Source: JADLAT01 sp964348795 (GTDB lineage: Bacteria > Pseudomonadota > Alphaproteobacteria > Micavibrionales > Micavibrionaceae). Taken from it: a stretch of 64,000 nucleotides of DNA. The stretch spans positions 1 through 64,000 of the forward strand of contig CAYGDY010000005.1 in assembly GCA_964348795.1 (NCBI GenBank), read 5' to 3'. Shown piece after piece: positions 16,123 through 25,149 of this stretch. The notes beneath the pieces are model-generated. The model saw only the letters and a list, made by a program, of their open reading frames with translations, did no database searches and was not told the origin of the DNA. Made by a program: the position numbers and the translations under genes. Each line of letters starts with the position of its first letter. Positions within the stretch are counted from its first letter, which is position 1.

Positions 16123-17355
16123 GTGTCTTTGATTGTCATGAAATTTGGCGGAACCTCCGTCGCGGATGTGGCCCGTATTGAAAACGCCGCAAACAAGGTG
16201 ATCCGTGAGGTGCAGGGGGGGCACAAGGTTGTGGTTGTTGTGTCGGCGATGTCCGGTGTGACGAACCAGCTTGTGGGCTATTGCGAGGCGATTAACAATA
16301 TTTACGACTTGCGCGAATATGACACGGTGGTGTCAAGCGGAGAGCAGGTGACGGCGGGTCTGATGGCACTGGCCCTGCAAAAGCGGGGTGTCACGGCGCG
16401 CTCGTGGCTGGGCTGGCAGATCCCGTTCAGAACGGACAATACGCACGGCAAGGCCCGTATTTTGGGTATTGAAACGGATGAACTGCATAAGCGCCTGAAC
16501 GAAGGGGAGGTTGCGGTTGTGCCTGGCTTTCAAGGGGTCACGGCCCGTAACCGGATTTCCACGCTGGGGCGGGGCGGATCTGATACCTCTGCTGTGGCTC
16601 TGGCGGCCGCGCTCAAGGCAGATCGGTGCGATATCTATACCGATGTGGACGGGGTTTACACGACAGACCCCCGCATTGTGCCACAGGCCAAGAAACTGAA
16701 AAAAATCTCCTATGAGGAAATGATGGAAATGGCCTCTTTAGGGGCCAAGGTGCTTCAGACCCGTTCGGTGGAAATTTCCATGAAGCACGGCGTAGCGCTA
16801 CAGGTTTTGTCGAGCTTTGACGAGGCGGTCGGGAGTGATCTGCCTGGAACATTGGTTGTAAGAGAGGAAGATATTATGGAACAGGAAGTTGTGAGCGGTA
16901 TTGCCTATAGCAAGGACGAAGCGAAAATTACCCTTTTGCGCGTGAAAGACCAGCCAGGCGTCGCGGCCCAGCTGTTTCAGCCCCTTGCCGAAGAATCCAT
17001 CAATGTGGATATGATCGTCCAGAACATTGCCGCAGACGGCAAGACAACGGACATGACGTTCACCGTCACCAAAACCGATTTGCCGCGCGCGCTGGAAACG
17101 CTGAGAAAAGCCAACATCGCGTGTGATGAAATCCGCCATGATTCCAATGTGGCCAAGGTTTCTGTCGTTGGGATCGGCATGAAGAGCCATTCGGGCGTGG
17201 CCAACAAAATGTTTTCCGCACTGGCGGAAAAGGGGATCAATATTCAGGTGATTTCCACATCGGAAATCAAGATCAGTGTCCTGATCGAACTGGCTTATGT
17301 GGAGCTCGCCGTGCGGGCGCTTCATACGGCGTATGGGCTGGATGTGGCGGGGTAG
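16123..17355 (+). CDS. lysC: Aspartate kinase
   Basis: A 410-residue monofunctional aspartokinase, the first committed step to lysine, threonine and methionine, and probably feedback-regulated through its ACT domains. The catalytic domain opens VMKFGGTSV and contains the GRGGSDTSAVALAAAL nucleotide region. Two ACT domains occupy about 265-405. The GTG at 16123 gives the usual five residues before KFGGTS; the ATG at 16138 would remove them. Divergent from ubiG across 52 bases, so the two promoters must overlap. Confidence 0.95.
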   Translation: MSLIVMKFGGTSVADVARIENAANKVIREVQGGHKVVVVVSAMSGVTNQLVGYCEAINNIYDLREYDTVVSSGEQVTAGLMALALQKRGVTARSWLGWQIPFRTDNTHGKARILGIETDELHKRLNEGEVAVVPGFQGVTARNRISTLGRGGSDTSAVALAAALKADRCDIYTDVDGVYTTDPRIVPQAKKLKKISYEEMMEMASLGAKVLQTRSVEISMKHGVALQVLSSFDEAVGSDLPGTLVVREEDIMEQEVVSGIAYSKDEAKITLLRVKDQPGVAAQLFQPLAEESINVDMIVQNIAADGKTTDMTFTVTKTDLPRALETLRKANIACDEIRHDSNVAKVSVVGIGMKSHSGVANKMFSALAEKGINIQVISTSEIKISVLIELAYVELAVRALHTAYGLDVAG

Positions 17356-17382
17356 TGTTTTTTTGAAACAAAAAAAACACTA
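17353..17382. terminator. AT-rich hairpin after lysC
   Basis: AGTGTTTTTTT and AAAAAAAACACT are complementary around a short GAAAC loop, starting at the lysC stop codon. With T-runs on both strands it could end transcription, though the stem has few G-C pairs. Confidence 0.45.
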
Positions 17383-17424
17383 AGAGTTCTGGAATATCAC
17401 GCGGGAATAGGATAGTCTTCTGCC

Positions 17425-18363
17425 ATGGCTGATGCTGTACGAAAGTCCGAAGCGGTGAGTGACACGAAACGCAATTCAACCGATATACCGGTCGGAGAGA
17501 TCCTGCGCCGCGCCCGCGTGCATTATAATCAGTCCCTGTATGATATCGAGCGCGCCTTGCGGATCAGGGCCGATCAGCTGGATGCGATCGAGCGGGGCGA
17601 TCTGGAAAAACTACCGGGCCGCTTTTATGCGATGGGGTTTGTGCGGACCTATTCCGAGTATCTGGGGCTGGATGGGGACAAGATGATCCATTTGTTCAAA
17701 GTCCAGAGCGCCGGAAAAATCTTTCCGCAGGAAACGAATGTTGCTGTGATCCCTTCGGAAAACAAGATGCCGCGTCTGTGGCTTGTCGGAGGGACGCTCC
17801 TGCTGGCCTGTGTTGTGGCAGGGCTTGTCGCGTTTTCCCAGATGTCCGGCAGAGCGGTGGTCGAGACCGTGCCGCCTGTGCCCTCCCGTATGAAGGACGT
17901 TGCAACGGTGCTCCCTGAAGTCGCCCCGCCCGCGCCTGCTGTGACGCCGCCTTCCGAGGCCTCATTGCAATCCGCACAGCCCGCAGGGCCCGTACAGGTG
18001 GCGCCTGCCGCAGGTCCGGCGGAGAAGACGGCAGAGCCCCTGCCCGATACGGTCGCGGAAGCCCCGAAAAAAGGCATTATCCTCAATATTCTGGAGAATA
18101 GCTGGGTCGAAATTCGGGACCAGACCGGAAAGGTCGTGCTCTCGCGGGTCCTGCAGGCGGGGGATCAGTATTTTGTACCGGACCGGCCTGACCTGTTTAT
18201 TTCCATCGGCAATGCCGGCGGGGTGCAGGTCGAGGTGGACGGGGCCCCGTTGAAACCGCTGGGGGCCGTCGGGGATGTTCGCCGGAACTTGCGGCTGGAT
18301 GCGCAAAGCCTGAAGCGGGATTTTGCCCTGCCGCAACAAAAACCTGTTGAAACACAGTATTGA
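17425..18363 (+). CDS. RodZ-like protein (HTH, TM, DUF4115)
   Basis: A 312-residue protein with RodZ architecture: a cytoplasmic helix-turn-helix (HTH_25) at about 20-92 including IPVGEILRRARVHYNQSLYDI, one membrane segment at 117-137, a Pro/Ala-rich periplasmic linker, and a C-terminal DUF4115 beta domain at about 215-290 (ENSWVEIRDQTGKVVLSR). RodZ links MreB to the elongasome and sets rod shape. In many genomes ispG follows, but here prfA does, so the transcription unit differs. The last 20 residues are rich in Gln, Pro and Lys. Confidence 0.88.
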   Translation: MADAVRKSEAVSDTKRNSTDIPVGEILRRARVHYNQSLYDIERALRIRADQLDAIERGDLEKLPGRFYAMGFVRTYSEYLGLDGDKMIHLFKVQSAGKIFPQETNVAVIPSENKMPRLWLVGGTLLLACVVAGLVAFSQMSGRAVVETVPPVPSRMKDVATVLPEVAPPAPAVTPPSEASLQSAQPAGPVQVAPAAGPAEKTAEPLPDTVAEAPKKGIILNILENSWVEIRDQTGKVVLSRVLQAGDQYFVPDRPDLFISIGNAGGVQVEVDGAPLKPLGAVGDVRRNLRLDAQSLKRDFALPQQKPVETQY

Positions 18364-18479
18364 ATCATGTGTATAACGTGTTGCCTTCTTTGTCATGCCT
18401 GCGAAAACAGGGCTCGTTCTTGTCTGAGTGGGCTCAGATCTCTGCTTTCGCAGAGATGAGAGGGAGGGCGCAGATGACG

Positions 18480-18513
18480 CTGGTGCATATTGTGATCTGG
18501 TGCATATTGTAAT
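18480..18513. repeat. Direct repeat before prfA
   Basis: CTGGTGCATATTGT occurs twice with a 17-base period (18480-18493 and 18497-18510), ending about 20 bases before the prfA ATG. It may be a regulator site or a small duplication. Confidence 0.5.
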
Positions 18514-18533
18514 AACGAACAAGAAGAAAAAAC

Positions 18534-19598
18534 ATGTCCTTCCAAGCCAAGCTCGCGACTATCAAGGCCCGCCACGAGGAGCTCTCGGTGCTGATGTCGG
18601 CCTCGGGGATCAGTGGCGAAGCCTTTACGAAAATGTCACGGGAATATGCCGAGCTCACGCCTGTGGTCGAGGCGATTATGGATCTGGAAAAATCACGGAC
18701 AGAGCGGGCGGGCCTGAAAGAACTCCTGCAGGACCCCGATATGAAGGTGATGGCGGAAGAGGAATTTTACGCGCTTGAAGCGCGTATTCCGGTGCTGGAG
18801 CAGGCCTTGCGTATGGCGTTGATCCCCAAGGATGTCGATGATACGAAAAATGCTATCCTTGAAATTCGCGCCGGTACAGGCGGGGACGAGGCGGGCCTGT
18901 TCGCCGGAGATTTGTTTGTCATGTACAAGGGCTATGCGGCCCTGCAGGGCTGGAAACTGGAGGTGCTGGAGGCCTCTGAAAGTGAAATGGGGGGGTATAA
19001 GGAAATCATTTCTTCGGTCACGGGCCGCAATGTGTTTTCCAAATTGAAATATGAATCGGGGACGCACCGCGTGCAACGGGTGCCCAAAACGGAATCCTCG
19101 GGCCGGATTCACACGTCTGCGGCTACGGTGGCCGTTTTGCCAGAGGCGGAAGAGGTAGATGTCAATATCGAGGAAAAAGATTTGCGGATTGATACGTATC
19201 GGTCGCAAGGGGCGGGGGGTCAGCATGTGAACACGACAGACAGCGCGGTGCGCATTACGCACATCCCCACCGGCGTGGTGGTGGAAATGCAGGAAGAGCG
19301 TTCCCAGCACAAGAACAAGGCCAAGGCGATGAAAATGCTGGCCACGCGGATTTACGACCAGCAACGCGCAAAACTCCATGCCGAGCGGGCGCAGGACCGG
19401 AAATCGCAGGTGGGATCGGGGGACCGGTCCGAACGCATCCGCACGTATAACTTCCCGCAGGGCCGCGTCACGGAACACCGCGTGAATTTGACGCTCTACA
19501 AGCTGGACGAGGTGCTGGGCGGGTCTGCGCTGGACGAGATTATTACCGCCCTGATCGCCGAAGATCATGCCGGTGCACTGGCGGCGATGGAGGGGTAG
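18534..19598 (+). CDS. prfA: Peptide chain release factor 1
   Basis: RF1 of 354 residues, recognising UAA and UAG. The PxT codon-recognition tripeptide appears as PKT at 184-186 (VPKTESSGR), and the catalytic GGQ is at 228-230 in GAGGQHVN. Its glutamine is the substrate of PrmC, encoded just downstream. The start has an AAGAAG site about 8 bases upstream. A family A repeat separates prfA from prmC, where the two genes usually lie close together. Confidence 0.97.
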   Translation: MSFQAKLATIKARHEELSVLMSASGISGEAFTKMSREYAELTPVVEAIMDLEKSRTERAGLKELLQDPDMKVMAEEEFYALEARIPVLEQALRMALIPKDVDDTKNAILEIRAGTGGDEAGLFAGDLFVMYKGYAALQGWKLEVLEASESEMGGYKEIISSVTGRNVFSKLKYESGTHRVQRVPKTESSGRIHTSAATVAVLPEAEEVDVNIEEKDLRIDTYRSQGAGGQHVNTTDSAVRITHIPTGVVVEMQEERSQHKNKAKAMKMLATRIYDQQRAKLHAERAQDRKSQVGSGDRSERIRTYNFPQGRVTEHRVNLTLYKLDEVLGGSALDEIITALIAEDHAGALAAMEG

Positions 19599-19616
19599 TC
19601 GTACAAATGCGGGATT

Positions 19617-19707
19617 CGTCATTGCGAGGAAGCCTTAAGGGCTGACGAAGCAATCCAGATAATAAAACTGGATCGCCACAGCCTCTGAAGGAGGCCTCGC
19701 GATGACG
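19617..19707. repeat. Family A palindromic repeat, copy 6
   Basis: CGTCATTGCGAGG to CCTCGCGATGACG with AAGCCTTAAGGGCT and GCCTCTGAAGGAGGC hairpins. Sits between prfA and prmC within a likely operon. Confidence 0.8.
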
Positions 19708-19767
19708 GTGCCAAAGTGCAGGGTTTGTCATTCAAGCACCCCATAACACCTTGAAACTGGAAACGCC

Positions 19768-20610
19768 ATGAGACTCTCCGCCCTGATCCGCGCCCTTGAA
19801 GCAGATGTCGCCCCCCAAGAGGCCCGCTATATCATCAAACAGCGTACGGGACTGGGCTGGGGGGCGTGTATTGCCCGCCCCGAAACGATTCTGCCTGAAA
19901 CCGTTCTGGCGCAGATTGCAGACGATCTGCGGGCGCTGAAAGGCGGCATGCCGCTGTCGCGACTGTATGGTGTACGGGCGTTTTGGGGGCGGGATTTCAG
20001 GCTCTCCCCCGAAACACTGGACCCCAGAATCGATACGGAAACGCTTGTGTCGCGGGTGCTTGCGTCTTTCAAGGATCAAAACGCGCCTCTGAAGGTTTTG
20101 GATCTGGGGACGGGATCAGGGTGTCTCTTGTTGACCCTGCTGTGTGAATTTCCGCAGGCGGTTGGTGTGGGAATCGATCTCTCGGAAGGGGCTTTGCGCA
20201 CGGCACGGGAGAATGCAAAGGCGCTGGGCGTGACGGAACGGGCGGGGTTTGTCTGCGGAGATTGGGCCGAATCCGTGCAGGCGCCGTTTGATCTGGTAGT
20301 CTCCAATCCGCCCTATATTGTGCGGTCCGTGATTCCCTCGCTGGCGGACTCTGTGCGAAATTATGATCCGATTCTGGCGCTGGACGGAGGCGAAGACGGG
20401 CTGGCGGCGTATGAAATTCTTTTTGCACAGCTTCCCCGTCTCCTGAAAAAACATGGGCGGGCGTTTTTTGAAATCGGAGCCGATCAAGGAAAAACTGTGC
20501 CACGACTCAGCGCAGACTCTGGCGTTTTTGATTCCGCGCTGTGCCTTGATTCCGCAGGCCTTCCCCGTGTCGTCGAAATCTTTTTTACTCAGCAGAATGG
20601 GGATAAGTAA
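19768..20610 (+). CDS. prmC: Release factor glutamine N5-methyltransferase
   Basis: A 280-residue SAM methyltransferase that methylates the GGQ glutamine of RF1 and RF2. SAM motif I is LDLGTGSGC at 111-119 and the substrate-binding NPPY is at 180-183. The helical N-terminal substrate domain and the GVRAFWGRDFRLSPETLDPRIDTE linker (family form FxGxxF) are present. A thymine run follows the stop within 15 bases, without a clear stem. Confidence 0.95.
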   Translation: MRLSALIRALEADVAPQEARYIIKQRTGLGWGACIARPETILPETVLAQIADDLRALKGGMPLSRLYGVRAFWGRDFRLSPETLDPRIDTETLVSRVLASFKDQNAPLKVLDLGTGSGCLLLTLLCEFPQAVGVGIDLSEGALRTARENAKALGVTERAGFVCGDWAESVQAPFDLVVSNPPYIVRSVIPSLADSVRNYDPILALDGGEDGLAAYEILFAQLPRLLKKHGRAFFEIGADQGKTVPRLSADSGVFDSALCLDSAGLPRVVEIFFTQQNGDK

Positions 20611-20823
20611 TTTTTTTTTTGTTTGGCTCTTGATCAGAATCGGAGGCGGCAGGTAGGGTGATTTTCATCAACACACAGTCCCGCTAGATGCGGTTGTGGT
20701 TTGAGAGCAAGAACCCAAGATATTGTGCTTTTGAGCCCTTTGGGGCTAGTCACACGTACTGTAATACTGTATGGTGTACGTGTATGTGTGATTCAAAACA
20801 CGAACAATGAATGGAACGAACAG

Positions 20824-21264
20824 ATGAGACACGGCACATCAGGCAGACGGCAACGCAACAGGGGAAGCAATAATGGCGGTGGAGGCCAGCGCCGGAGCGC
20901 GGGACACAACCGTACGCAGGTGTTCGACAGCAACGGGCCGGATGTCCGTATCAGAGGTACGGCCTTTCAGGTTCATGAAAAATATTTGATTCTGGCAAAA
21001 GATGCGGCGGCGAGTGGTGACCGGATTGTGGCTGAAAGCTACCTGCAACATGCCGAGCATTATCAGAGAATTATCAACGCCTTTGATGAAGGCGTACAGC
21101 CCATGAATGCGCCGGACTCTTCCCCTGTTTCTTTGGAGGACGCGGTGGACCCTGTTGTTGAGTCTGTAATGGATTTATCTTTGCCAACCAGTATCTTGGG
21201 AATGAATGCTCAACCAAAAATGCAAGCACAGTCTGCCCGTACGTCTGAAGGGGTGATGGGGTAG
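20824..21264 (+). CDS. DUF4167 protein
   Basis: A 146-residue protein. It begins with a basic, Gly/Asn/Arg-rich low-complexity tail (MRHGTSGRRQRNRGSN...), then a conserved core TAFQVHEKYLILAKDAAASGDRIVAESYLQHAEHYQRI, which defines DUF4167 of alphaproteobacteria. The basic tail suggests nucleic-acid binding, not shown. Start chosen at 20824 because family members begin with this tail; the frame is open 41 codons further upstream, but those residues are hydrophobic and untypical. The 213 bases before it hold a palindromic stretch. The prmC-DUF4167-clpB order is conserved in the class. Confidence 0.85.
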   Translation: MRHGTSGRRQRNRGSNNGGGGQRRSAGHNRTQVFDSNGPDVRIRGTAFQVHEKYLILAKDAAASGDRIVAESYLQHAEHYQRIINAFDEGVQPMNAPDSSPVSLEDAVDPVVESVMDLSLPTSILGMNAQPKMQAQSARTSEGVMG

Positions 21265-21304
21265 GGGCTCTCTTCTCTTGTTTGTGGGGCCTTCCGTAGA
21301 TGTA

Positions 21305-21337
21305 AAAAACCGCTTTTTTAAAAGGCGGTTTTTTTGA
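21305..21337 (+). terminator. Rho-independent terminator after DUF4167 gene
   Basis: AAACCGCTTTTTT / AAAAGGCGGTTTTTTT forms a short GC-bearing stem (AACCGC with GGCGGTT) followed by seven T. It ends the prfA-prmC-DUF4167 group before clpB. Confidence 0.75.
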
Positions 21338-21395
21338 CTTTTGTCATTGAAAGCCGTTTGCGGGGTTATATATAGTCGTTTAAGACAGTTCACTT

Positions 21396-21474
21396 CGTCA
21401 TCGCGAGGCCCTGCAAAGGGCCGTGGCTTTAAAAACTGGATTGCCGCGCTCCCTTGTGGTCGCTCGCAATGACG
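21396..21474. repeat. Family A palindromic repeat, copy 7
   Basis: CGTCATCGCGAGG to GCTCGCAATGACG with a GGCCCTGCAAAGGGCC hairpin on the left. Lies just upstream of the clpB promoter candidate. Confidence 0.8.
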
Positions 21475-21482
21475 GAGTCTTA

Positions 21483-21511
21483 TTTGAAATAACTACATAT
21501 ATCCCTTATAT
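21483..21511 (+). promoter_or_regulatory. Candidate RpoH-type heat-shock promoter of clpB
   Basis: TTTGAAA (21483-21489), 14 bases, then CCTTATAT (21504-21511) resembles the sigma-32 pattern CTTGAAA ... CCCCATNT, 29 bases before the clpB ATG. The gene context supports it; the -10 match is partial. Confidence 0.45.
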
Positions 21512-21539
21512 GCCGTATTGTTGTTGAGAGAGGCCCCTG

Positions 21540-24164
21540 ATGAATTTCGAGAAATTTACTGAAAAAACAAAGTCTTTTGTGCAGTCCGCCCAGACTCTGG
21601 CGGCGCGGCATTCCCACCAGTCGATCGAGCCGGAGCATTTGCTGAAAGCCATGCTGGAGGATCCGGACGGGCTGGTGCAGAAGGTGCTGAAAATCGCGGG
21701 GGTTGACCCCGCACGGCTCAAGCGGGATGTCGAGACGGCAATTGCCAAATTTCCGGTGGTGGAAGGGGCGGGCGCGGGGCAACTCCGTATTTCAACTGAT
21801 TTTATAAAGACGGTCGATAGCGCTTTGAATGTAGCTGAAAAAGCAGGAGATAAATACGTCACAGCAGAGCGGGTTTTGCAGGCCATGCTGATGGCGCGGA
21901 AAATGGAAATTTCAGGCCTTCTGGAGCGGGCGGGCCTGAAGGACACGGTCCTCAATCAGGCGATCAATGACATGCGCAAGGGTCGCACCGCTGACAGCCC
22001 CAGCGCGGAAGATCAGTTCGACGCCCTCAATAAATACGCCCATGACCTGACGAAGGCCGCGCAGGAAGGGAAAATGGACCCGATTATCGGGCGGGACGAG
22101 GAAATCCGCCGGACGATTCAGGTGCTGTCCCGCCGGACAAAGAACAATCCGGTCCTGATCGGGGAGCCTGGCGTAGGGAAAACGGCCATTATCGAAGGGC
22201 TCGCGCAACGGATTATCAATGGGGACGTGCCCGAGAGTCTCAAAAACAAACGCCTGATGTCGCTCGATCTGGGCGCGATGCTGGCGGGGGCGAAATATCG
22301 CGGAGAGTTCGAGGAACGCCTCAAAGCCGTGCTGGACGAGGTTAAAGCCGCCACGGGCGAGATTGTCCTGTTTCTGGACGAACTGCATACACTGGTGGGC
22401 GCGGGCAAGGCGGAAGGTGCAATGGATGCGGGCAATATGCTCAAACCCGCGCTGGCACGGGGCGAACTCCATATGGTTGGGGCTACAACGCTGGATGAAT
22501 ACCGCAAACATATTGAAAAAGATGCGGCGCTGGCGCGGCGCTTCCAGCCGGTTTTCGTATCTGAACCAACAGTTGAAGATACGATATCTATCCTGCGGGG
22601 ATTAAAGGAAAAATATGAATTGCATCATGGGGTGCGGATCACCGACAGCGCGATTGTCTCTGCCGCCACACTGTCCCACCGCTATATTACGGATCGTTTT
22701 TTGCCCGACAAGGCGATTGATCTGGTGGACGAGGCGGCCTCCCGCATCCGCATGCAGGTTGATAGCAAACCCGAAGCCCTGGACGAGCTGGATCGCCGGA
22801 TTGTCCAGCTGAAGATCGAACGCGAAGCCTTGAAGAAGGAAAAGGATAAAGCCTCTCAGGAGCGTTTAAAGGCTCTGGAAGTTGAACTGAAATCTCTGGA
22901 ATCGCGCTCTGCGGATATCACGGCGCAATGGCGGGCGGAAAAAGAAAAGCTCAATGTGGGCCAGAAATATACCGAGGCGCTGGATCAGGCGCGCAGTGCG
23001 CTGGAACAGGCCGAACGCGAAGGGAACTGGGCCAAGGCCAGCGAATTGAAATACGGCAAGATTCCGGAGCTGGAGGGCAAGATTGCGGCCTCGGGCGGTG
23101 CGTCCGTGCAGGTGGAGGGCGCTACGCGCTCGAACCTGATCAACGAAGAGGTGACGGAAGATGATATCGCTAGCATTGTGAGTCGCTGGACGGGTGTGCC
23201 TGTTGACAAAATGCTCGAAGGGGAGCGGGACAAGCTCTTGAAAATGGAAGAAAAGCTTGGACAGCGTGTGGTGGGGCAGACCGAGGCCGTGGTGGCGGTG
23301 TCCCATGCCATTCGTCGTTCGCGGGCAGGCCTGCAGGACCCGCGCAGGCCCATGGGCTCCTTTTTGTTTCTGGGGCCGACAGGTGTTGGGAAAACGGAGC
23401 TGACGAAGGCACTGGCGGAATTTATGTTTGACGATGATACGGCGCTGGTCCGGCTGGATATGTCTGAATATATGGAAAAGCACAGCGTGTCGCGCATGAT
23501 CGGCGCCCCGCCAGGCTATGTGGGGTATGAGGAAGGCGGCGCGTTGACGGAAGCCGTGCGCAGGCGCCCTTATCAGGTGGTGCTGTTCGATGAAATCGAA
23601 AAGGCGCATCCGGATGTGTTCAACGTGTTGTTGCAGGTGCTGGACGACGGACGCTTGACGGACGGGCAGGGGCGCACGGTGGATTTTAGTAACACGCTGT
23701 TGATCATGACCTCTAATCTTGGTGCGGAATATCTGGTAAACCAGCCGGACGGCGCGGATGTGGACGCAGTGCGGGAAGAGGTGATGGAGGTCGTCCGCAG
23801 GGCTTTCCGGCCTGAATTCCTGAACCGTCTGGATGAAATTTTACTCTTCAAGCGGCTGGATCGAAGCCAGATGACGGGCATTGTCGAGATTCGTTTGCAA
23901 TACTTGCGGGATCTGCTCAAGGACCGGCATGTGACGCTCGATATCGGGGACGATGCAAAAGTCTGGCTGGGTGATAAGGGGTATCAGCCGGCGTATGGCG
24001 CACGGCCCCTGAAACGGGTCATTCAAACAGAACTGCAAAACAGGCTGGCGGAGATGATTTTGCGCGGCGATGTGCAGGACGGCGCGGTGGTCAAGATTTC
24101 CGTCAGGGGCGGCGCCCTGGATTTTGCCGTGAAAAAGGCGGAGAGCGTGAAATCTGCGGCGTGA
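21540..24164 (+). CDS. clpB: Chaperone ClpB (disaggregase)
   Basis: An 874-residue Hsp100 ATPase that resolubilises aggregates with DnaK. The N-terminal Clp_N repeats span about 1-145. AAA-1 carries Walker A GEPGVGKTA near 207, the coiled-coil middle domain spans about 400-530, and AAA-2 carries GPTGVGKTE near 610 with the RLDMSEYMEKHSVSRMIGAPPGYVGYEEGG signature. The C-terminal oligomerisation domain contains GYQPAYGARPLKRVIQ. Length and domains are complete. A GAGAGG site precedes the ATG. Probably heat-inducible from its own promoter. Confidence 0.97.
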   Translation: MNFEKFTEKTKSFVQSAQTLAARHSHQSIEPEHLLKAMLEDPDGLVQKVLKIAGVDPARLKRDVETAIAKFPVVEGAGAGQLRISTDFIKTVDSALNVAEKAGDKYVTAERVLQAMLMARKMEISGLLERAGLKDTVLNQAINDMRKGRTADSPSAEDQFDALNKYAHDLTKAAQEGKMDPIIGRDEEIRRTIQVLSRRTKNNPVLIGEPGVGKTAIIEGLAQRIINGDVPESLKNKRLMSLDLGAMLAGAKYRGEFEERLKAVLDEVKAATGEIVLFLDELHTLVGAGKAEGAMDAGNMLKPALARGELHMVGATTLDEYRKHIEKDAALARRFQPVFVSEPTVEDTISILRGLKEKYELHHGVRITDSAIVSAATLSHRYITDRFLPDKAIDLVDEAASRIRMQVDSKPEALDELDRRIVQLKIEREALKKEKDKASQERLKALEVELKSLESRSADITAQWRAEKEKLNVGQKYTEALDQARSALEQAEREGNWAKASELKYGKIPELEGKIAASGGASVQVEGATRSNLINEEVTEDDIASIVSRWTGVPVDKMLEGERDKLLKMEEKLGQRVVGQTEAVVAVSHAIRRSRAGLQDPRRPMGSFLFLGPTGVGKTELTKALAEFMFDDDTALVRLDMSEYMEKHSVSRMIGAPPGYVGYEEGGALTEAVRRRPYQVVLFDEIEKAHPDVFNVLLQVLDDGRLTDGQGRTVDFSNTLLIMTSNLGAEYLVNQPDGADVDAVREEVMEVVRRAFRPEFLNRLDEILLFKRLDRSQMTGIVEIRLQYLRDLLKDRHVTLDIGDDAKVWLGDKGYQPAYGARPLKRVIQTELQNRLAEMILRGDVQDGAVVKISVRGGALDFAVKKAESVKSAA

Positions 24165-24174
24165 GGCGCATGGT

Positions 24175-24286
24175 CGTCACCCCCGCTTTTATGCGGGGGT
24201 CCGTAAAAAAGAGAGCGGCAAAGCCGCTCATGCCCCTGGATCCCGTGTATGCGAGTTTTGCTTTGCAAAACGCTCACGGGATGACG
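24175..24286. repeat. Family C palindromic repeat, copy 2
   Basis: CGTCACCCCCGC to CGGGATGACG, with GAGCGGCAAAGCCGCTC and TTTTGCTTTGCAAAA hairpins and the GGATCCCGT box. Begins 10 bases after the clpB stop and may act as its terminator structure. Confidence 0.75.
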
Positions 24287-24409
24287 AAGAAGATGGTGGG
24301 ATGACTTGGGCCCTGCGCAGACGGTCCATTGCATTACCCTGTAATTTCTAGTACCTTGTAGGGGATAGCTCTTTCGGGCTGTTCTCACCTTCGTTCTTCA
24401 TCCGGACCC

Positions 24410-25093
24410 ATGTCACACCGTTTTTTGCCACGCTCTGTTTTGCTCCTGCTCCTCTTCCTGACGGGGTGCGCTTCCGTGTTTGATGGGGCAACGCAGGATG
24501 TCAAATTTGAAACGCCCGGGGCGCAGGATGCCTTGTGTTACGCCTATGTGGAGGGTACGAAATATCTGGTGCGCCCCCCCCAGACCATCAATTTGTATAA
24601 ATCCGGCCATGATATCACGGTGGATTGTCAGGCCCCCGGAAATCGCCGGAAGAACAGCGTTGTCGCACCCGCCCTCGCGGGGACTACGGCGTGGAATGCG
24701 ATGAATGCGGGGGTCGGGGCGGGCTGGGACTATGCTTCCGGCGCGATGTTCCGGTATCCGGACGTGATTACGATTGATTTTACCGGTATGCCGCTTTTGG
24801 ATTCCGCGCTTCCCGCGCAGAATAATCCCGATATCCGCCCGCCTGATTCCTATGATCTCGAAGAGTTTTTACCGGCTGTGCCCCGCATGAACGCGGACAA
24901 GTACAAGGAAGAGGTTGTGCCGCTCAAACGCCAGAAAAGCGGGGCTGTGCCGGTGGGAAATGAGGGCGGCGCGGAGGCCTTTACAGAAGGGCCAAAGGGC
25001 CCCGACAAGGGGGACCTGCAAAGCGTGATCAAGGCGCTCAATCCGTCTGACACCTCCACACGCAAGCCGACATCGCTTCTGCCCGGGCAGTGA
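24410..25093 (+). CDS. Putative outer-membrane lipoprotein
   Basis: A 227-residue protein with a signal peptide and clear lipobox LTGC, lipidated cysteine at residue 20. The next part (QDVKFETPGAQDALCYAYVEGTKYLVRPPQTINL) has the beta-strand pattern of PEGA-like lipoprotein domains. A Gly/Ala-rich stretch (AGTTAWNAMNAGVGAGWDYASGAMF) resembles a glycine-zipper segment that may enter the membrane. The C-terminal third is polar and disordered. There is no clear ribosome site. Function unknown. Confidence 0.75.
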   Translation: MSHRFLPRSVLLLLLFLTGCASVFDGATQDVKFETPGAQDALCYAYVEGTKYLVRPPQTINLYKSGHDITVDCQAPGNRRKNSVVAPALAGTTAWNAMNAGVGAGWDYASGAMFRYPDVITIDFTGMPLLDSALPAQNNPDIRPPDSYDLEEFLPAVPRMNADKYKEEVVPLKRQKSGAVPVGNEGGAEAFTEGPKGPDKGDLQSVIKALNPSDTSTRKPTSLLPGQ

Positions 25094-25099
25094 TTTCAT

Positions 25100-25140
25100 C
25101 GTCATCGCTTCGTTGGCCTTAAGGCCACCTCGCAATGACG
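25100..25140. repeat. Family A short repeat
   Basis: A 41-base form: CGTCATCG ... CCTCGCAATGACG around TGGCCTTAAGGCCA, lacking the GATCCAG/CTGGATT core. It lies between convergent genes. Confidence 0.65.
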
Positions 25141-25149
25141 ATGTTGTTG

